From the NCBI GenBank assembly GCA_003650185.1, contig QMOF01000081.1, positions 1 through 8,952 of the forward strand: a DNA stretch of 8,952 nucleotides. The letters run 5' to 3'. Shown one piece after another: positions 6,303 through 8,952 of this stretch (position 1 is the stretch's first letter; each line of letters begins with the position of its first letter). Made by a program: the position numbers and the translations under genes. This stretch comes from Chloroflexota bacterium. Lineage in GTDB: Bacteria > Chloroflexota > Dehalococcoidia > UBA2247 > RBG-13-53-26. The notes beneath the pieces are model-generated. The model saw nothing but the letters and a program-made list of their open reading frames with translations. It did not search any database and was not told the DNA's origin.

Positions 6303-7340
6303 TCAGTTGCCCAGCTCGTCAGGTTGGCTCCGAGCCCTGTTGATACTCACGCCGTTCTCCTCGGTCGCCGTCACGCGTCCGCGGTTCCGCAGGAGGTGGA
6401 GGTGGGCCAGCGTCTCCTGCATGGCCAACAGGCGGTCGATGCCGTACATCTGCTCCCACAGCCCCACTGTCCATTCCACTTGTGACGCTATCTGCCACAG
6501 AGTGGAAGGCTGACGGCGCACGGCATCCAGCATCTGCTCCAGTCGCCTCTCGTGATGCTCCAGAAGCTCGTCCACCCGCTGGCTGAGGTGATTGAACGGC
6601 TCTTCGTGTGCCGGCAGCACCAGTTCCACGTCGAGGCGCTGCACCTTTTGCAGAGCGCTCAGGTACATGCCCAACTGGTCATCGCCGCCGAGAATGCTCG
6701 GGGTAATGTGGCTGGTGATTCCAACAAGGACGTGGTCACCGGCGAAAAGGAATCTCCTCTCCTCGTCATGGACGCACACGTGTCCAGGGGTATGCCCCGG
6801 TGTCAAGATGGCCCGAAGGTGCCCGCTGTTTCCCAAAGGCTCCTCCTCTCCTTCGAGCAGGACATCGGGCTCCGCACCGGCGGGGAAGAGCCCCCTGCCG
6901 AAGCCTATCACCTTCCCGTATTCCTCCAGTTCTGGGCTCGGCACACCGAGGGACCTCGCCCACTCAACGAAGCGGTCTGCCGACCACTCTTCTGCCGCCT
7001 CCGTTACGAACTGGACCATATCCCAGTCTTTGCGGTGCATGATAACGGTGGCACCTGAGGCTGCTTTGATCCGGCCTGCCAGCCCGAAGTGGTCAGGGTG
7101 GAAGTGCGTGATCAACAGCCAGCGGATGTCCGTGAAGGGAATCCTCAGGGCGTCCATCTGCTGGCACAGGGCGTCGAAGCAGGTCTCATCGTTCAGGCCG
7201 CTGTCCACCATGAGCCAGCCTCCCTCCTGTTGCACCAGGTAGCACAGGGTTCCCGCCGGATGCTCCGGCGGGAACCAACCCGGTGGGAAGGGCACCTCCA
7301 GTATGTACACCCCGTCAGCCACCTTAGCTGGTTTCTCCAT
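6303..7340 (-). CDS. MBL-fold metallo-hydrolase with C-terminal winged helix
   Basis: A 345-aa metallo-beta-lactamase-fold hydrolase. The metal ligands are all visible: H79-F-H81-P-D83-H84 (HxHxDH), His183 in TPGHTPGH, Asp202 in FAGDHV, and His245 in LPAHEEP; VDSG (45-48) is the early Asp motif. Residues about 250-325 (helical, HERRLEQML then ETLAHLHLLRNRGRV) match the BLACT_WH winged-helix domain found in LACTB2-like members. A binuclear zinc hydrolase acting on an ester, thioester, lactone or phosphodiester is expected; the substrate cannot be named. No signal peptide is seen, so cytoplasmic. AGAGGG (7348-7353) lies 7 nt before the ATG. It is transcribed divergently from the exosortase gene, and the control region between them is shared. 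About 255 nt separate its stop from the padR start. Confidence 0.92.
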   Translation of the reverse strand: MEKPAKVADGVYILEVPFPPGWFPPEHPAGTLCYLVQQEGGWLMVDSGLNDETCFDALCQQMDALRIPFTDIRWLLITHFHPDHFGLAGRIKAASGATVIMHRKDWDMVQFVTEAAEEWSADRFVEWARSLGVPSPELEEYGKVIGFGRGLFPAGAEPDVLLEGEEEPLGNSGHLRAILTPGHTPGHVCVHDEERRFLFAGDHVLVGITSHITPSILGGDDQLGMYLSALQKVQRLDVELVLPAHEEPFNHLSQRVDELLEHHERRLEQMLDAVRRQPSTLWQIASQVEWTVGLWEQMYGIDRLLAMQETLAHLHLLRNRGRVTATEENGVSINRARSQPDELGN

Positions 7341-7384
7341 AATTTTGCCCTCTGAAGCTATCGGCGCTTGCCGTGCCTCGATTC

Positions 7385-7393
7385 AGTATATCA
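7385..7393 (-). promoter_or_regulatory. Extended -10 promoter candidate for the MBL hydrolase gene
   Basis: The minus strand reads TGATATACT, an extended -10 (TG, one base, TATACT at 7390-7385). No good -35 lies at the right distance, which fits an extended -10 promoter or one needing an activator. Predicted start is near 7378, giving a leader of about 38 nt. Confidence 0.45.
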
Positions 7394-7418
7394 CAGAACC
7401 CTGCTTCAATCGTTGGCG

Positions 7419-7494
7419 TGGTCACCCGGTCCTCGCCGGATTGTCACCGGCCCATAACCCGGGCTTAACGTAGTGTAACCGACGCTTAACGTCG
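7419..7494. promoter_or_regulatory. Array of 11-bp direct repeats resembling PhoB/PhoP (OmpR-family) half-sites
   Basis: Core tetramers recur on the plus strand with helical periodicity: TCAC 7422, TCGC 7433, TCAC 7444, TAAC 7455, TAAC 7466, TAAC 7476, TAAC 7487, i.e. steps of 11, 11, 11, 11, 10 and 11 bp. The units around 7420 (GGTCACCCGG) fit the actinobacterial PhoP repeat unit G(G/T)TCAYYYR(C/G)G, and the CTTAACGT units (7464, 7485) resemble the cyanobacterial Pho box YTTAAYY. Such arrays are typical of OmpR-family response regulators. The array ends about 8 bp before TACCCT (7502-7507), which follows TG+C as a weak extended -10, the geometry of an activator replacing the -35 of the exosortase unit. 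It also lies upstream of the MBL promoter. Part of it can instead form a hairpin, ACCGACG (7478-7484) with CGTCGGT (7490-7496). Confidence 0.5.
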
Positions 7495-7591
7495 GTGCTG
7501 CTACCCTTGTAAGCGGCAGGGCCGAGTGACGCCCGAACGCGGGCGGGTTCGGCGCGGATTGTCACGGGCTAACGACGGAGATGACCTGGGT

Positions 7592-8140
7592 ATGAAAAAG
7601 GCGCGCGGCAAGAGGCCCGGTTCGACTAAGACGACGGCATCCGGCGGACTGAGGCGGGTGGTCCTGCGCTCGTGCTTCATTTTCGCGGCCACGCTCGCGG
7701 CGTGGGTGGGATTCTACCCCACCCTTATGCGCAGTGATGCCCTGGGGACGTTCATGGAGTTCAATGCCCAGATGACCGGGGCCGCCCTGAGTATGCTGGG
7801 CACCGAAGTTCAGGTCAGCAGCACCGTGGTCTCCTCGCCGGATTTCTCCATGAGCATAGTGCCGGAGTGCACTGCAATCATACCGATGGTGCTCCTGATC
7901 GCTGCCGTGGCGGCCTACCCCTCGGGGATGAAGCAGAAGCTGGCTTGCCTGGCTCTGGGGCTGCCGGGTCTGTTCCTGCTGAACGTAATTCGTACAGTCA
8001 CCCTGTTCTACGCCGGAGTCCATGCCCCTGGATTCCTTGACACAGCCCACTACATCATCTGGCAGTCAGCGATGGTCCTGACTGTGGTCGCTCTCTGGCT
8101 GTTCTGGGTGGGGAGGCTCAGCAATGTCCGGACCGCATAG
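7592..8140 (+). CDS. Short exosortase/archaeosortase-family membrane transpeptidase (XrtH-like)
   Basis: A 182-aa multi-pass membrane protein with the exosortase catalytic triad: Cys93 in VPECTAI, Arg134 in LNVIRTV, and His153 in DTAHYIIWQ. Hydrophobic segments are about 22-43, 93-109, 116-142 and 153-174, placing the triad at the outer membrane face. Exosortases cleave a C-terminal PEP-CTERM-like tripartite signal (motif, transmembrane helix, basic tail) and transfer the protein to the envelope. The small size and the membrane-protein partner just downstream resemble the exosortase H (XrtH) arrangement, but the subtype is inferred. ATG 7592 is chosen (GGAG at 7577-7580, 11 nt spacing, slightly long). 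An in-frame GTG at 7526 would add 22 Arg-rich residues with a poorer site. The next gene starts 17 nt before this stop. No substrate with a sorting signal is encoded in the window. Confidence 0.85.
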   Translation: MKKARGKRPGSTKTTASGGLRRVVLRSCFIFAATLAAWVGFYPTLMRSDALGTFMEFNAQMTGAALSMLGTEVQVSSTVVSSPDFSMSIVPECTAIIPMVLLIAAVAAYPSGMKQKLACLALGLPGLFLLNVIRTVTLFYAGVHAPGFLDTAHYIIWQSAMVLTVVALWLFWVGRLSNVRTA

Positions 8141-8651
8141 GCTCCTCTGGTTTGTCGTCAGGGTGTTCATATTGATCCTGGTGTCCGCATCCTTCTGGCG
8201 GTTCGTGGCGCCCAGCTACACCAGCCTGCTGGCGGCAGTGTCAGACGGTATGGCACCACCTGCTACTGTTATGACGGCGGTGGACAACACCATAAGCGTC
8301 CACATCCAGGGTCAGGCGGCATCCGCAACGATAGACACCATGCCGTTCCAGGCAGGCCTCCTCCTGCTCGTTGCCCTCATCATGGCGACTCCAGGTCTGA
8401 GGCTGAAGCAGCGCCTGGCGTATGCCGTCCTTGGATCTATCATCGCCTTCGCCGTTCACGTGCTATCTGTGCTCACGGTGAGCAGTCACATGGGCACCAT
8501 GAGCCCGATGCTTTTCCTCTTCGTCTCCTTGGGCGTAGACCTCTTCCCCATACTGATCTGGGCAACCCTTTCCGCCAGATACTGGTGCCCCGGCAGGGCG
8601 GCGTCACGAGTGCGCACGGGTCGTCTGGCGCGGGCCGGAAAGCGAAGCTGA
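8124..8651 (+). CDS. Four-helix membrane protein, probable exosortase partner
   Basis: A 175-aa protein with hydrophobic segments at about 7-24, 76-89, 98-120 and 128-150, and a likely extracytoplasmic segment (45-72) rich in Thr, Val and Ala. The start overlaps the exosortase gene by 17 nt, with GGGAGG (8111-8116) 7 nt upstream, so translation is coupled. The arrangement matches the XrtH-associated membrane protein found beside exosortase H. Its layout mirrors the exosortase: MPFQ then a helix, the turn RLKQRLA (93-99, compare MKQKLA in the exosortase), then a helix ending VLSVLTV (compare VIRTVTL). The catalytic Cys and Arg positions are not conserved; the only Cys is Cys155, near the C-terminal end. 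It may assist or scaffold the transpeptidase. The tail after 155 is strongly basic. Function is inferred from context. Confidence 0.75.
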   Translation: MSGPHRLLWFVVRVFILILVSASFWRFVAPSYTSLLAAVSDGMAPPATVMTAVDNTISVHIQGQAASATIDTMPFQAGLLLLVALIMATPGLRLKQRLAYAVLGSIIAFAVHVLSVLTVSSHMGTMSPMLFLFVSLGVDLFPILIWATLSARYWCPGRAASRVRTGRLARAGKRS

Positions 8652-8952
8652 GGCGCCCGTCTGTATGTGCGCACGTTGCCGTCAGAGGCGAAGGCATGCC
8701 CGGTGCCGCGGCCTGCGGTGAGTGTCTTTGCTTTGAGTCCTGGTTTTTCCCAAAGCTACAGAGGTCAGCGGGTGCATTTCAACTATTAGCCCCCATTTCA
8801 CGCTTAAGAATGTAGAACCCAAGTTTTCGCCCTCTTGAAAAAATGGACAGACTGGTGTATCATATTTGCTCAACTGGAGCATACACTTTCTGGTCAATCA
8901 GGTATATTCAGGCGCACATCCTGCTGTAGCTTCTCTTCCCGCTTCGTCGCTA
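8652..8952. other. AT-richer region at the right edge, no gene seen
   Basis: This stretch follows the exosortase partner gene. From about 8720 it is visibly less GC-rich than the rest of the window. Open frames here lack ribosome binding sites and protein-like character. A 6-bp inverted repeat, GCTTTG (8730-8735) with CAAAGC (8751-8756), is too weak to call a terminator. The main content is the promoter-like element at 8835-8863. Confidence 0.4.
8835..8863 (+). promoter_or_regulatory. Sigma70-type promoter facing off the right edge
   Basis: TTGAAA (8835-8840), 17 bp, then TATCAT (8858-8863): good matches at ideal spacing in an AT-richer region after a gene end. Transcription would begin near 8870 and leave the window, presumably toward a gene or RNA beyond the edge. 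A second possible -10, TATATT (8903-8908), lies downstream with a poor -35. Confidence 0.5.

Noticed and set aside
6552..7242. Plus-strand frames opposite the MBL hydrolase
   Set aside because: The minus strand carries every MBL metal ligand in order; the plus frames have no motif or ribosome binding site.
7530..7556. Short GC-rich pairings (CGCCCG with CGGGCG, CCGAAC with GTTCGG) in the exosortase leader as a riboswitch
   Set aside because: The pairings are mutually exclusive and short, and no conserved core of a riboswitch class could be recognised.
7562..8050. Minus-strand frame opposite the exosortase
   Set aside because: The plus strand has the Cys/Arg/His triad and membrane helices; the minus frame is polar and Gln/Arg/His rich.
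8682..8897. Minus-strand 71-codon frame at the right edge
   Set aside because: No ribosome binding site, no recognisable protein character, and it is crossed by the plus-strand promoter.
1..8952. CRISPR array, insertion sequence, tRNA or rRNA
   Set aside because: No spaced identical repeats of CRISPR size, no transposase or terminal inverted repeats, and no tRNA- or rRNA-like sequence were found.

Overview
The window is GC-rich bacterial DNA with tightly packed genes and strong GGAGG-type ribosome binding sites. Gene content suggests an uncultured environmental bacterium, perhaps Chloroflexota (Dehalococcoidia-like) or another deep-branching GC-rich lineage: KSTD-type flavoproteins, NTF2/SnoaL proteins, cysteine-rich ferredoxins, a PadR regulator and a short exosortase. 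There is no rRNA or marker gene, so this placement is a guess.

Left block (1-4193). A minus-strand gene, probably a short-chain dehydrogenase, is cut by the left edge and has only its first 10 codons here. Diverging from it is a plus-strand run of four genes, each with its own Shine-Dalgarno and separated by 31-48 nt: a KSTD-type FAD dehydrogenase, two tandem paralogous SnoaL-like proteins that align closely with bile-acid 7alpha-dehydratase BaiE, and an iron-sulfur protein with an N-terminal winged-helix-like segment and a C-terminal 2[4Fe-4S] ferredoxin domain. A 14-bp hairpin follows the last stop. A flavin oxidoreductase, two BaiE-like dehydratases, a ferredoxin and probably an SDR look like an oxidise / dehydrate / reduce module acting on a steroid-like or other alicyclic substrate. 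It resembles the logic of the clostridial bai pathway, but the Fe-S protein and dehydratase duplication differ from it.

Middle block (4612-6120, minus strand). A three-gene unit reads PadR regulator, small two-helix membrane protein, class I SAM methyltransferase. The last two overlap by 11 bp. The padR promoter is near-consensus (TTGACA, 17 bp, TATGAT), and a perfect 18-bp palindrome overlaps its -10 box and start site, which points to autorepression.

Right block (6303-8651). An MBL-fold hydrolase with a C-terminal winged helix (minus strand) diverges from a short exosortase/archaeosortase-family gene (plus strand) and an overlapping gene for a four-helix membrane protein. Their shared intergenic region holds an array of about seven direct repeats spaced 10-11 bp apart. 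These resemble the tandem half-sites bound by PhoB/PhoP (OmpR-family) response regulators and end just upstream of a plausible -10 for the exosortase unit.

Right edge (8652-8952). This AT-richer stretch has no convincing gene but carries a good sigma70-type promoter facing off the window.
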